From Nostoc sp. KVJ3 (GTDB lineage: Bacteria > Cyanobacteriota > Cyanobacteriia > Cyanobacteriales > Nostocaceae): a DNA stretch of 64,000 nucleotides. The position numbers and the translations under genes were made by a program. Positions 43,879 through 52,568 of the stretch are shown piece by piece (position 1 is the stretch's first letter; each line of letters opens with the position of its first letter). The notes under the pieces were generated by a model. It had not been told where the DNA came from, ran no database searches, and saw nothing but the letters and a program-made list of their open reading frames with translations. The stretch is taken from NCBI RefSeq assembly GCF_026127265.1, contig NZ_WWFG01000003.1, positions 1 through 64,000 on the forward strand, in the 5' to 3' direction.

Positions 43879-44298
43879 CTACGCTGCAACTAAATCTTTC
43901 GCTTGTGGAACGTACCTCTTCAGCCGCTCCCATTCGTCATTCGTCAGAGAATCAAATTCCTTATCTAGCAACTCTTCTTCCGTGGGTGGTTGTTCTGTAG
44001 TCGCTATAAAGTAGCCTGTCATCGTCATAAAGTCATCCAACCCGACTGCTGCATCAATCGGCTCGGCGTATCGAAGAGAATCCATTCCGCTAGACCAGTG
44101 CGTAAGGTGTTGAAATATCACCCCAATCATTGAATCGCCTTTGTACACTCGATAATTTCTGGGGCAGGTTCCGTCAGCGTAAACCAGCTTGTAGCCAGAA
44201 ATCTCTTGCACCTCTGCGTTGGGGTCGGTTGGAGGTAGGAGAATTTTCTCTGGGGATTCATCCCAATCGGCTTGTTGAAGAGAAAATGGGCTAATCAT
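43879..44298 (-). CDS. Hypothetical acidic protein
   Basis: 139 residues from ATG 44298 (a longer frame to 44385 runs into a duplicated hairpin). Contains SPEKILLPPTDPNAEVQEIS, YKLVYADGTCPRNYRVYKGD and EEELLDKEFDSLTNDEWERL. Rich in Asp/Glu; not recognised. The ILLPPTDPNAEV segment recurs in a truncated neighbour at 44327-44512, evidence of a local duplication. Confidence 0.5.
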   Translation of the reverse strand: MISPFSLQQADWDESPEKILLPPTDPNAEVQEISGYKLVYADGTCPRNYRVYKGDSMIGVIFQHLTHWSSGMDSLRYAEPIDAAVGLDDFMTMTGYFIATTEQPPTEEELLDKEFDSLTNDEWERLKRYVPQAKDLVAA

Positions 44299-44326
44299 AT
44301 TTGATATGCCATGATGATTTAAATTG

Positions 44327-44512
44327 TCATAAATTTCGGTTGAACGGCGATTGCATAACTCTAGGTATGCAATCGCCTTTCTCACTTGCAGTACTAAGGA
44401 TTTCTTTCACCTCTGCATTCGCATCTGTAGCAGGTAGGAGAATATTTTCTTGACACTCATCTACTTCAAGCAAGAGGTTACTTGCTCTACTTTGTGTCAT
44501 GATTCTGTTCAT
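44327..44512 (-). pseudogene. Truncated duplicate of the 43879-44298 gene
   Basis: The frame encodes VDECQENILLPATDANAEVKEI, which parallels DESPEKILLPPTDPNAEVQEI in the next gene, then loses similarity. The same near-identical hairpin (GGCGATTGC / GCAATCGCC) lies upstream of each copy. This indicates a tandem duplication of about 185 bases with later decay of one copy. Confidence 0.45.
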
Positions 44513-44562
44513 TAACGATTAAGCTTGAAGGCGATTGCATAACTCTAGGGGGAGCAATCGCC
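44346..44562. repeat. Two copies of a GGCGATTGC hairpin
   Basis: GGCGATTGC(atAACTCTAGG...)GCAATCGCC occurs at 44346-44377 and 44530-44562, each followed by CCTTT on the plus strand. The loops share ATAACTCTAGG. They could terminate transcription, and they mark a tandem duplication. Confidence 0.7.
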
Positions 44563-44580
44563 TTTTCTACCTTCAGAAAC

Positions 44581-45147
44581 TTACGCCGCTACTGCCGTTC
44601 GGACTCCCAACAGCGCAATCACATCTTTGGCACTGCCAGCAACCCGATTTACCCCGTACTGTCTGGGTCGAGCGTACCAACCTTCTTGATTGCACCCGAC
44701 GAAGCCGACAAAATGCCCGTCTTGATAGAGTTTGGTGCTAAATGATAACCAGTTAACTTCGCCGTGATATAGACCAAAAACAGTGCAGGCTTTTTCCAGT
44801 TCATCGCTTAAACGTTCGTTCCTTTCTAATGGGGTTTCTGGCAAGGTCGCTTTTACTTCTGCAACTCGTGTAGCGAACCAGTCTCGGTCAAAGGGTAGCC
44901 TTCCGCCTTCCACAAACTGCACCCATACTGTGATTCCGCCTTCGATCCAGATGGTGCGAATGGATTCGGGTTCCACTTCAATAATCTCGCCAATGATGCG
45001 GCGATCTCTGCTGGTGAGAGGATCTTGGGTTGGGGCTACAGCTTCGGCTTGGGTTTCCAGGTGGCTGTACAGTTCTGCTTGGGCTGCGGCTTGTTCGTCA
45101 ACAGAAGAACTAGAAATTGCTTGCTGTGTATGTGTTGTATAGTTCAT
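44581..45147 (-). CDS. Hypothetical plasmid protein
   Basis: 188 residues from ATG 45147 (GGAG 8-9 bases upstream); the frame extends to 45225 through a hairpin and I reject that part. The N-terminal 45 residues are Gln/Ala/Ser rich. RRIIGEIIEVEPESIRTIWIEGGITVWVQFVEGG is strand-rich, followed by FDRDWFATRVAEVKATLPETP and LYHGEVNWLSFSTKLYQDG. Not recognised. First gene of the leftward small-gene array, whose promoter should lie in 45148-45600. Confidence 0.55.
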   Translation of the reverse strand: MNYTTHTQQAISSSSVDEQAAAQAELYSHLETQAEAVAPTQDPLTSRDRRIIGEIIEVEPESIRTIWIEGGITVWVQFVEGGRLPFDRDWFATRVAEVKATLPETPLERNERLSDELEKACTVFGLYHGEVNWLSFSTKLYQDGHFVGFVGCNQEGWYARPRQYGVNRVAGSAKDVIALLGVRTAVAA

Positions 45148-45677
45148 AATAGAAATCTCCTTAATCGGGGAAAAGGCGATCGCGAAGTTTTCCAGGCAAA
45201 GCGATCGCCTTTGTGATGTGTGCAAACAACGTTGTGGTTTAGCACAACGCTCTCAAAAAGATTTGGCGTAGCCATATATTTGTGACTCAAAGCCAGTAGC
45301 ACTTGAGCAATACCAAAACAGGAGATACAGCGTATCAGGCTACGTGTATGAGCTTAAACGCTTCAACTGCCAGTAATTTCTTATTCAGTGCAAATCCATT
45401 TCCATGCTGTGTACCCCTCGCCTTCTCTGGTTGTGCCAGTGCCTCGGTTGCTCCTCAAGCAGTCACTCTGGATTGTGCTGTCAAAGTTCAGATAGTGCAA
45501 ACCCTTTATTGCGTCCGGGTGCAGGCAGTTTGCTTTCCCTTGCCCTCATACCTTGTAGTATAGCTTAATAAGTTGTACTTGTAAAGTCTCACTGAATAAG
45601 TAAAGCTGAATAAGTAAAGCTTGAAAACGGAGGAAAGAAGCGCTATGATTTGCTTACATTAATGGAGAAGTGAAGTT
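45148..45677. other. Divergent intergenic region with hairpin and tandem repeat
   Basis: 530 bases. Contains the stem-loop AAAGGCGATCGC / GCGATCGCCTTT at 45172-45212, a HIP1 palindrome pair that would form near the start of the leftward transcript, and two exact tandem copies of TGAATAAGTAAAGC at 45593-45620 before the rightward Xre gene. An open frame at 45303-45563 is not called. Confidence 0.5.
45593..45620. repeat. 14-bp tandem repeat upstream of the Xre gene
   Basis: TGAATAAGTAAAGC occurs twice without gap, 58 bases before the ATG of the Xre-type gene. A likely operator for autoregulation by the encoded repressor. Confidence 0.6.
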
Positions 45678-45932
45678 ATGAACTTAATGCAAGTTACTTT
45701 GTCGGTTGATTTGCCTGCTCTAGGCACTCGGATTAGAGAGATTAGAGAGTCCAAGGGTCTATCCCCAACTTGGGTAGCAGCCCAGGCTGGTATGAGTGTT
45801 GGGAACCTCTATCGTATAGAAACAGAAGATGCAAAGTCTTTACCGCGTGAAACTTTGCGTAAGCTTTCTGATGCCCTTGGTGTAAATTTTGATGCCGAGG
45901 TTAAAGCTGCTTTAGTGCAAGAGATGGAATAA
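45678..45932 (+). CDS. Xre-family HTH regulator
   Basis: 84 residues. A classic cro/C1 HTH at 17-60: LGTRIREIRESKGLSPTWVAAQAGMSVGNLYRIE, then LPRETLRKLSDALGV (quoted in parts). GAAGTG-type sequence lies upstream of the ATG. Such small regulators control plasmid maintenance or toxin genes; target unknown. It lies upstream of the 534-residue gene on the same strand. Confidence 0.85.
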   Translation: MNLMQVTLSVDLPALGTRIREIRESKGLSPTWVAAQAGMSVGNLYRIETEDAKSLPRETLRKLSDALGVNFDAEVKAALVQEME

Positions 45933-46247
45933 TTTTTCTACTAATGATGCGGTTAGCATAAAGCAAACGTTATTGCCTCATTAGTATACAAATTTAGTAA
46001 TTGTATTTTTTGCAACTAACAATCGGAGTAACTACTGGAATTATCTTTAGATAAATAGCACAACAACTAGAAGCGATCGCCCACCGTCCAAAGTTAGCGA
46101 TCGCCCGTTCAATTCATTCACGACAAAGTGAACTAACTATAATGCTGACACATTTTTGGAAAAACCCTCCAAATCAGCTGCTCTTGTTCACTTTGGTTAA
46201 GCTGCAACACCTCAACTTTTAGGCATCTACCATAGTGAGCAAGAAAT
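45933..46247. other. Intergenic region with inverted repeat
   Basis: 315 bases with two HIP1 sites (46075, 46099) and a 10-bp inverted repeat CAAAGTGAAC (46124-46133) / GTTCACTTTG (46186-46195) shortly before the next start codon. It is a possible operator. No gene. Confidence 0.4.
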
Positions 46248-47852
46248 ATGCTGACACTAGACAGAGAACAAACAACAGCACTGGATTACAGTGTTGTCAA
46301 CACCAGTATCCAAGAAACCTTCACTGCCATCGACAGATTCGAGTGGCAAGCAATAGATGAACTACGTCTTATGCGAGACAACCACTATTACGAAGATGGT
46401 GGACACGTCAGCTTTGAAGAATATTGCGAGAACGAGTTAACCAAACACGGAGGATATCGACGCGTCAGAGATTTGCTGTCTGCGAAGAAAGTAGTTGATA
46501 CCCTGCCAGAGGAACTGAGGGTAAAAATCACTAAACCCTCTCAAACTCGCTCCTTACTCCGGTTGGTCAAAACTCCTGACAAGTTAGAGCAAGCTGTTGC
46601 GATCGCAGCGAAAGAAAAACCCTTCCCCACTGCCGCCGATTTTGCTCTTGCAGTTCAGAAGGTTGTTCCAAGAAATACGTCACCCACTAGAACCAGTAGC
46701 ACAAAACAAGAAAAAGTCAAAACGCAATTGTGTAATTCTGTCACCGTTTCTTCCCTTTCACATCCCAGATATGGGGATTCGGGAGTGATTGAAGCAGACG
46801 CACCGAATCGCTGGCAGCAGATTGTCACTTTTACTGATGGCGAAAGGTTGTTAATCAACAATGCTGATTTGACTGGTTTAAATGACGCAATAGTGTCATT
46901 CTCAGCAGAGCGCACATACCCAAAAGAATACGCCGAAGCGATCGCCCAAATCAAAGAGCAACACCAGCAAGAGTTAGAGCGCTTACAGCAGGAATTGAGA
47001 ATTGGGCTACAGTCAGAAGCCACAGCCAGAGCCGAAGAACAAGTAAGTGAGCAAATCCAATCTCTGCAAAACCTATACAAACAGCAGAAGGAGCAAAACA
47101 TCCAGTTGCAGCAGCGTTTGGATGAGATGGAATCGCTACGACAGCTGGAGGCTGAGAACCAACAGCTTAGGCAGCGCATTCAGGATTTGGAAAACGCAGT
47201 TGAACAGCGCCCTTCTCAAGAATGGGGAAATACTATGACCCAACAGTCGACTAAAGCATTAAACAAGCAGGTGAAACAAGCTTTAGAGAAAACCATTGAT
47301 TTGCGATCGCTAGCGCAGGAACCACCCAAGGAAAACGCTCAAGAATGTCTGCGACTCATGGGTATGGCGTTGAAGAATCTTGCTAGTGCGATGAACAACA
47401 CCCAAGCGCTCGAAGCTGCGGCGATAATTTTGGGGAGTGAACCTACACCAACTGCGATCGCATATCGAGCCGAACAACTGGAAATGTTGCCTCAAGCGGT
47501 TAGTGATATTAGGTCAGTGCTAGCTAAACCGGGGTGTACGTGGCAGGACTATTGGGCAGTGGCGCAAGAGTATGAGGTGATTAAATCAGATTATCTAGCA
47601 GAATTGACTACCCAGGAAACAGAGTTAATTATCGCATTGCAAACGGCATCTACTGAACCGGACACAATCGGGCTTGGTTCTATTGTTGCCCACGCCGACC
47701 CATACCGTACTTTGTATGTGGAAAGGGGTGAGGTAGTAGAAGAATTAGGAGATGAGGTAATCGTTGCCTGGGATCACTGGCAGAACGAATCGAAAAAGAC
47801 TGATAGGTATTTCCGAGACGAGTTGCGGTTCTGGAAGGGCGAGAAGCAGTAG
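46248..47852 (+). CDS. Plasmid DNA-binding-like protein with long coiled coil
   Basis: 534 residues. Residues 25-75 (FEWQAIDELRLMRDNHYYED, VSFEEYCENELTKHGGYRRVRDLLSAKKVVDTL in parts) resemble the N-terminal domain of many plasmid and ICE proteins in which a SFEEYCE-type helix precedes a helix-turn-helix. After a Thr/Ser linker and a small strand-rich domain (RYGDSGVIEADAPNRWQQIVTF) comes a coiled coil at about 230-335 (QIKEQHQQELERLQQELR...). The C-terminal 180 residues are helical, ending in SIVAHADPYRTLYVERGEVVEELG. Related proteins occur widely on cyanobacterial plasmids. A role in partition or replication control is plausible, not shown. Confidence 0.65.
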   Translation: MLTLDREQTTALDYSVVNTSIQETFTAIDRFEWQAIDELRLMRDNHYYEDGGHVSFEEYCENELTKHGGYRRVRDLLSAKKVVDTLPEELRVKITKPSQTRSLLRLVKTPDKLEQAVAIAAKEKPFPTAADFALAVQKVVPRNTSPTRTSSTKQEKVKTQLCNSVTVSSLSHPRYGDSGVIEADAPNRWQQIVTFTDGERLLINNADLTGLNDAIVSFSAERTYPKEYAEAIAQIKEQHQQELERLQQELRIGLQSEATARAEEQVSEQIQSLQNLYKQQKEQNIQLQQRLDEMESLRQLEAENQQLRQRIQDLENAVEQRPSQEWGNTMTQQSTKALNKQVKQALEKTIDLRSLAQEPPKENAQECLRLMGMALKNLASAMNNTQALEAAAIILGSEPTPTAIAYRAEQLEMLPQAVSDIRSVLAKPGCTWQDYWAVAQEYEVIKSDYLAELTTQETELIIALQTASTEPDTIGLGSIVAHADPYRTLYVERGEVVEELGDEVIVAWDHWQNESKKTDRYFRDELRFWKGEKQ

Positions 47853-47943
47853 ATAAAGACTCGCTTTGAGAATAGCTAAAAAACTTAAACGCGGCATTGC
47901 AACCATGTCGCTCACATTGTCATGCAAATTTAGGAGATAATTT

Positions 47944-49062
47944 ATGACTACAGCGTTAAAAGCAATTAACGGTGGCAGCAAACAGCGTAATGACCGCAAA
48001 CAGACGGATGCAGACAAATCAATTAGACCACATTGCAAAGTATCAATTGAGGATATTAACTGGGTTCGTCAACAGCCTCCATCTGTGCAGCAGCTTTGGT
48101 TAGATAGCGTGGCGGCTGAACAATTTGGGGGTTCTGCCCATAAACTCGATACTAACCTCACCTACAAATCCTTGCAAAAAGCAGGGGCGGCGTTGACTGC
48201 CCAAGGATTATTTCAGTTTGAGGAAGTGTTTGGCCGCTTGCCCTCTGGTAGACCTGGGTTGATTAGCTACCGTGTCCGCAACTTGCACGGTTATTACAAT
48301 CGCTTTTACTGGGAATCGTCCACGTCTGCGGAAACTAATTCTTATGACGAAAAAGCCGTCCACGCCGGGGAGAAGATAAACCAGTCCAGACGGAATGAAA
48401 ATCACCCCAAAGTGGAACAAATCCAGCCTGATTTGGAATCATTCCAAAAGAATGGTCAAAAAAGTGAGGATTTGCAAGGGTTCCAAAATCCTAACAACGT
48501 TTTTAACAACCTGTTAACTACCTACCAACAACCAACTAAGGTTGTTGGTATGATAGTTGGTTCTAACGCGCCAACTGAAAATCCGCGTGAAGAGGAGACG
48601 GCTCATGCGCCCTTGAGGGGCGCGTCGCCTTCACGTACTGAAAGCGCGTCAGAACTTGAAGAATTGCCTACGGCGAATGACTGTACATCGCTGGCGCTTG
48701 TGGATGCTACACAAAGTCAATCTGCTTCGTTGGAAGGTGAAAACCAGTATTGTAGAGTTGAAGCGAGGGACTATCATGAAGGTACTGGTTCCGCCGCGCC
48801 CGTTGCTCAAAATGAATTTTCTCTAAATTCTGCGATCGCTAATCAAGCGCCCGTGTCATTAAATCAAAGTGAGATATTTGAATGGTTGGATAGAGCAAAC
48901 CTTGGAGAATGCCCCCCATTGTGGGTAATTCAATATTTGCTAGACAGCAAGTATTACGCCAGTATGAGGGCAACAATCAGCAAGTTTGAAAAGCAGTGGA
49001 ATATATCTGTAGTCAATTATCAGGTGCAAAAATCTAGTGATACCATTTCAAGAAAAATCTGA
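47944..49062 (+). CDS. Winged-helix plasmid protein, copy A of a repeated gene family
   Basis: 372 residues. The N-terminal domain (about 35-120) contains VSIEDINWVRQQPPSVQQLW, LTYKSLQKAGAALTAQGLF and SYRVRNLHGYYNRFYWE, consistent with a winged helix. A long low-complexity linker follows with units GENQYCRVEARDYHEGTGSAAPVAQNE and NSAIANQAPVSLNQ. The C-terminal part is SEIFEWLDRANLGECPPLWVIQYLLDSKYY to KFEKQWNISVVNYQVQ. The 3' portion recurs, decayed, at 49078-49350, 52569-53936, 54740-54820, 57940-58467 and 61782-62043. Function unknown; perhaps a replication-initiator-like protein. This is the only copy whose body is unbroken. Confidence 0.6.
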   Translation: MTTALKAINGGSKQRNDRKQTDADKSIRPHCKVSIEDINWVRQQPPSVQQLWLDSVAAEQFGGSAHKLDTNLTYKSLQKAGAALTAQGLFQFEEVFGRLPSGRPGLISYRVRNLHGYYNRFYWESSTSAETNSYDEKAVHAGEKINQSRRNENHPKVEQIQPDLESFQKNGQKSEDLQGFQNPNNVFNNLLTTYQQPTKVVGMIVGSNAPTENPREEETAHAPLRGASPSRTESASELEELPTANDCTSLALVDATQSQSASLEGENQYCRVEARDYHEGTGSAAPVAQNEFSLNSAIANQAPVSLNQSEIFEWLDRANLGECPPLWVIQYLLDSKYYASMRATISKFEKQWNISVVNYQVQKSSDTISRKI

Positions 49063-49077
49063 TACAGATGTAAGGCG

Positions 49078-49350
49078 TGAAAGCTTTGCTGCATCTAATT
49101 GCGAATTGCGAATTGGTATGAGGCGTTGTTTACCGCTAAAGACATCGCCATCAGATCCCAAGCTAGACTATTACGAATGGAGAAACTGAAGATGGCTTCT
49201 CTGGTTGGGGAGAATCCGGGGTTTGACTTTTTGCTCTCGTGTTGGAATGATGACCCTGCTTTGCAGATTGTGATCAAGAAGTTGCTGGTGAAGTTTCCGC
49301 AGTGGGGGATTGCGGTTGTTGATGGGGTGCTGGTTGATTGGAATGAATAG
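49078..49350 (+). pseudogene. Tail module of the copy A gene, out of frame
   Basis: Just after the stop at 49062, a new frame reads RIANWYEALFTAKDIAIRSQARLLRMEKLKMASLVGENPGFDFLLSCW and NDDPALQIVIKKLLVKFPQWGIAVVDGVLVDW. This tail module is shared by all copies. It is not in frame with the body and has no proper start (TTG at 49099), so it is probably a 3' exon-like remnant separated by mutation. Confidence 0.6.
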
Positions 49351-49416
49351 CGCGGTTGGCGGTTGCCCTATAGCAACCACTCACCCCACATCCGGGAGCT
49401 TTGAGACGAAAGCTTG

Positions 49417-51180
49417 TCAAGATTCCTCGAATAGGCGTGAGCCTTTATGTAACCGATAAGCGATTTGATAGGTTTGTCCAAGAGATCGCATAGTGGGAGA
49501 ATGGGCTGCTAAATACCGAGCAGCAGCAACTAATACATAAATCCTAGCAGTAGTGTCACCTAATAGAGAATACTGACGAAAAGCGGCTTCTATTTCTTGA
49601 ATTACATGAAAATCACGGTTTTCTCTCAGCATCAATTTCCCTAGCATCGCCATAAGTCTTTCAGCATTGCCACCACTATATAAATAATTCGCCACTAATT
49701 GACCTGTCTGGTTAACTTGCTGCTGACGATTTAATAAATCGGGTAGTTGCTGGAGCAATTCTTCGGGATTTGGAACGGAGTCTTTTGGTTCTGGAAGTCG
49801 TGCTGGTGGTACATTCAAAAAACGATTCAAATAGACACTCATTGCCGCATCAAACACACCTCTGAGTAGTTCGACTGTTGAGACTCGTCGTAACCCTTGA
49901 TGCACAGCGTTAGCAAAAGTAAATGGATGATGTGCCGAATTCCAATCTCCAAAGTCATTGTTAGTATTAAAACGAGCTACTCGTAATGCTGCTGTATAAG
50001 TAACTACACCAGCTAATTGTTCTTCAGTACAACCAGCTGACAGTGCATTCAACAGCGAGTCTGCGATCACTTGTGGGTCTTCACCTAATAAAATTGGTAC
50101 TAGTTCATCTACTTGTGACCAACTTCCTTGTCGAGATTTTCCCATAGTTAATACAGTCGGTAATTGCTCAAAAGCCAACTCTAATATTGCCACCAAATCT
50201 ACAGGGTAGCGCCAGGAATTGGATTCTTCCATCCGGGAAGCATTGGCTAAACCTGAAACTAGACTAGGCAGAATTGATTCTGCTGCTTGCCAAGCTATAG
50301 CATCAAGTGCTTCTAATGCTTTATTGATAAAATCTAGCGTATGTCCAACATCAAGATAACGATGATCCGTAGCAGCACAGAACAGCATATCTGCTATTTG
50401 CTTTGAATTCGCTCCTGAACGAATCGCAGAAACTAAACATCTCTCTGCTGCTTCAGCATCGCGTACCTGAATAAATTGGCGAAACCAGTTTTTGAGAGTT
50501 GCAAAATCTACTTTAGAGTTAGGCAATGGCTGAACGATAAACTTTGGTGGCGCACCTGCACTATCATTAGCGACTGCCGAAAGTCCATGAAATAAGGCAC
50601 GGGGTTTGTCTTCTTCATCCAGATAAGGTAGTAGATTGATCATGCAAGTATGGATAGTTAAACCCGTACTCCAACCTGCTTTGTTATAACGAGTACCAAA
50701 TTCTAACCCCATGAGAAATGGTTCTACCAGATTCACCCCTATATCTAACAGTGCGAGTGTTGATTTGGCAATCACTAAAGAAATATTCTGCTCTAAACCG
50801 TCTTGCAGACGTTGGCGGTAGTGAGCATGAGGGTTAAGTAGTGGTGCTAAATTTACCCAGACTTCACCATCACGGATTTCTACTGCGAAACAAGGAACAT
50901 CATCTGCCCACGAGTCAAACGTTCCACCACTCTTCAGATCAAACCGGGCATAATGCCAAGGACAGGTAACAATACCATCTTTGCAAGTGCTTCCTTGTAA
51001 GGGAAAGCCCATGTGAGGACAACGGTTATCAATTGCGTAAACTGTATTGTTTGAGTAAAATAAAGCAATAGTATGTTTTTCTTTGTAGACTAACAAACTG
51101 CCTTGTGCCTGAACTTCTGCAAGTTGAGCAACACGGATATAATCGTCTGGTTTGGTTGCACCTTCAAATATTTGAGTCAT
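49417..51180 (-). CDS. Rieske [2Fe-2S] protein with large helical domain
   Basis: 587 residues. The N-terminal Rieske domain (about 14-112) has both cluster boxes, CPHMGFPL (C54, H56) and CPWHYARFD (C73, H76), which bind a 2Fe-2S cluster. The rest (130-587) is all helical with no recognised catalytic iron site of Rieske oxygenases (no D/E-x3-D-x2-H-x4-H seen by eye). Such large 'Rieske plus helical' proteins occur in cyanobacteria and actinobacteria; their role is undefined, perhaps electron delivery to a P450 or other oxygenase. Leftward gene, alone between copies A and B of the repeated family. Confidence 0.85.
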   Translation of the reverse strand: MTQIFEGATKPDDYIRVAQLAEVQAQGSLLVYKEKHTIALFYSNNTVYAIDNRCPHMGFPLQGSTCKDGIVTCPWHYARFDLKSGGTFDSWADDVPCFAVEIRDGEVWVNLAPLLNPHAHYRQRLQDGLEQNISLVIAKSTLALLDIGVNLVEPFLMGLEFGTRYNKAGWSTGLTIHTCMINLLPYLDEEDKPRALFHGLSAVANDSAGAPPKFIVQPLPNSKVDFATLKNWFRQFIQVRDAEAAERCLVSAIRSGANSKQIADMLFCAATDHRYLDVGHTLDFINKALEALDAIAWQAAESILPSLVSGLANASRMEESNSWRYPVDLVAILELAFEQLPTVLTMGKSRQGSWSQVDELVPILLGEDPQVIADSLLNALSAGCTEEQLAGVVTYTAALRVARFNTNNDFGDWNSAHHPFTFANAVHQGLRRVSTVELLRGVFDAAMSVYLNRFLNVPPARLPEPKDSVPNPEELLQQLPDLLNRQQQVNQTGQLVANYLYSGGNAERLMAMLGKLMLRENRDFHVIQEIEAAFRQYSLLGDTTARIYVLVAAARYLAAHSPTMRSLGQTYQIAYRLHKGSRLFEES

Positions 51181-51585
51181 TTAACTGCACATAGGTAAAT
51201 GTCAAAAGCCTTATTTCTACTCTGGCAAAGTTTTTCCGCTTTGAGCATTTCTGCATTCTAATTTTTGTTAACTTTAAAATTGGTAACGATGTCTGGCGCA
51301 ACTTCTTCGTGTAAAGCACTTCAACTTGGCATATTTCAGCACTCGTTCCCACTCCCAACGCCAAGCCGTCTCTACCAGTATTTCTTTGCGGTTGGTGAAT
51401 TAGATGAACTCTTGCCCAAAAGTAGTATATTTTAATACTATTGTTGTGTCTAATAAGGTAGATTCATCTATCTTCAGACAGATTTGAGAAAATTGAAGAG
51501 CAAAGCTATTATTAATAGCACTTAAAATAAGGGTTTAATTAATAGCAAACTGATTGATGCAGGATCTTACTTATTGGTGATAGGT
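51181..51585. other. Divergent intergenic region
   Basis: 400 AT-rich bases between the Rieske gene and the methyltransferase gene; promoters for both are expected here. A TTTTAATACTATTGTTGTG sequence near 51430 might hold a -10 element. Nothing else seen. Confidence 0.35.
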
Positions 51586-52446
51586 ATGCTAACTTCTTCA
51601 TATTCGGTTCTCAGTCCTTATATTGCTGCTGATTCAGGAGTAGAAATAGGAGAACAAGGGATTTTAAATTTTCCTATTTCTACTACCAGTCCAGCAATCA
51701 TAGCGAATAGCTATTACTTTGGACATCCTTTGTGGGCAAAAAACTACTTTGAAAATTGTCATCGAGATGAAGTGTTTAAGTCCTGCTGGCAAGCGGCGAT
51801 GGGGAGTTGGGATCAGAAAATTGTTGTAGACATTGGTTGTGGCCCGGGCAATTTGTATGCAACACTTGGGGGTAAACCAGAATTGTTAATTGGTGTAGAT
51901 GTTAGCTATGGTGCATTGTCTATGGCTCAACGTCTTGGCTATACACCAGTCAGAGCAGATGCTCATCAACTTCCTTTTATTAACAATTTTGCTGATATTG
52001 TAGTATTGAATGCCACATTACATCACTGTGATCAGATGGACATCGTGTTGTCGGAAGCAGCGCGTTTAGTGCGTCCAGGCGGGATCTTAATCACAGATCA
52101 CGATCCTCAGTTGACTGCCTGGAACTTTAAAGGATTAGGTTTATGGTTATGGAATTTACGCTTATGGCTATATCGCCTAATCAAACGAGGAGGTCATACA
52201 ACAGCAGCAGAGCAAACTTGGGTATCAGCAACAGAGGTTCATCACCGACCTGGTTCGGGAGTCACAAGAGAGCTTTTCTACAAAATTCTGGAGCCGCTTG
52301 GTTTTAGTGTCAAGCTTTATCCCATAACCATACGGTTGGTGCAGAAGTATTGCTTGGTAATTATGGGAAATCTGACAAGAAGTATCGTTTCGCTCAATTA
52401 TGCTCTGGTATCAATCCTAATTCTCCACTTGCAGCCTTGTCGCTGA
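51586..52446 (+). CDS. Class I SAM-dependent methyltransferase
   Basis: 286 residues from ATG 51586 (in-frame TTG/GTG starts lie just upstream). Motif I is VVDIGCGPGNLYATLGG, the acidic strand is LIGVDVSYGAL, and VVLNATLHHCDQ then EAARLVRPGGILITDHDP are post-motif segments of the Methyltransf_11/25 type. The C-terminal part has amphipathic helices (LWLWNLRLWLYRLIKRG), perhaps for a lipophilic substrate. Natural-product or lipid methylation is possible. It is divergent from the Rieske gene, with which it may form a functional pair. Confidence 0.85.
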   Translation: MLTSSYSVLSPYIAADSGVEIGEQGILNFPISTTSPAIIANSYYFGHPLWAKNYFENCHRDEVFKSCWQAAMGSWDQKIVVDIGCGPGNLYATLGGKPELLIGVDVSYGALSMAQRLGYTPVRADAHQLPFINNFADIVVLNATLHHCDQMDIVLSEAARLVRPGGILITDHDPQLTAWNFKGLGLWLWNLRLWLYRLIKRGGHTTAAEQTWVSATEVHHRPGSGVTRELFYKILEPLGFSVKLYPITIRLVQKYCLVIMGNLTRSIVSLNYALVSILILHLQPCR

Positions 52447-52568
52447 TGTGTGTTGCTACGCGCCATGTTTGATAGATAAACTACACATAGCTGCTGTGGG
52501 TTTTGCAGCAAAAGTCATCAGTGACGCAATTTTAGCAGGAATGCTGGACGTTTAATCTTTGCGGTTCT

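Noticed and set aside
45303..45563. Rightward open frame of 86 codons
   Set aside because: Cys/Ala/Val-rich without family features, no ribosome binding site, and it lies in a promoter region between divergent genes.
46655..47179. Leftward Cys/Ser-rich frame of 174 codons opposite the coiled-coil gene
   Set aside because: It is the antisense of Gln/Glu/Leu-rich coiled-coil codons; Cys and Ser arise from that complement.
52536..52568. QECW reading just upstream of copy B as a joined tail module of another copy
   Set aside because: Only four residues match and the flanking DNA differs from the tail modules, so it is probably coincidence.
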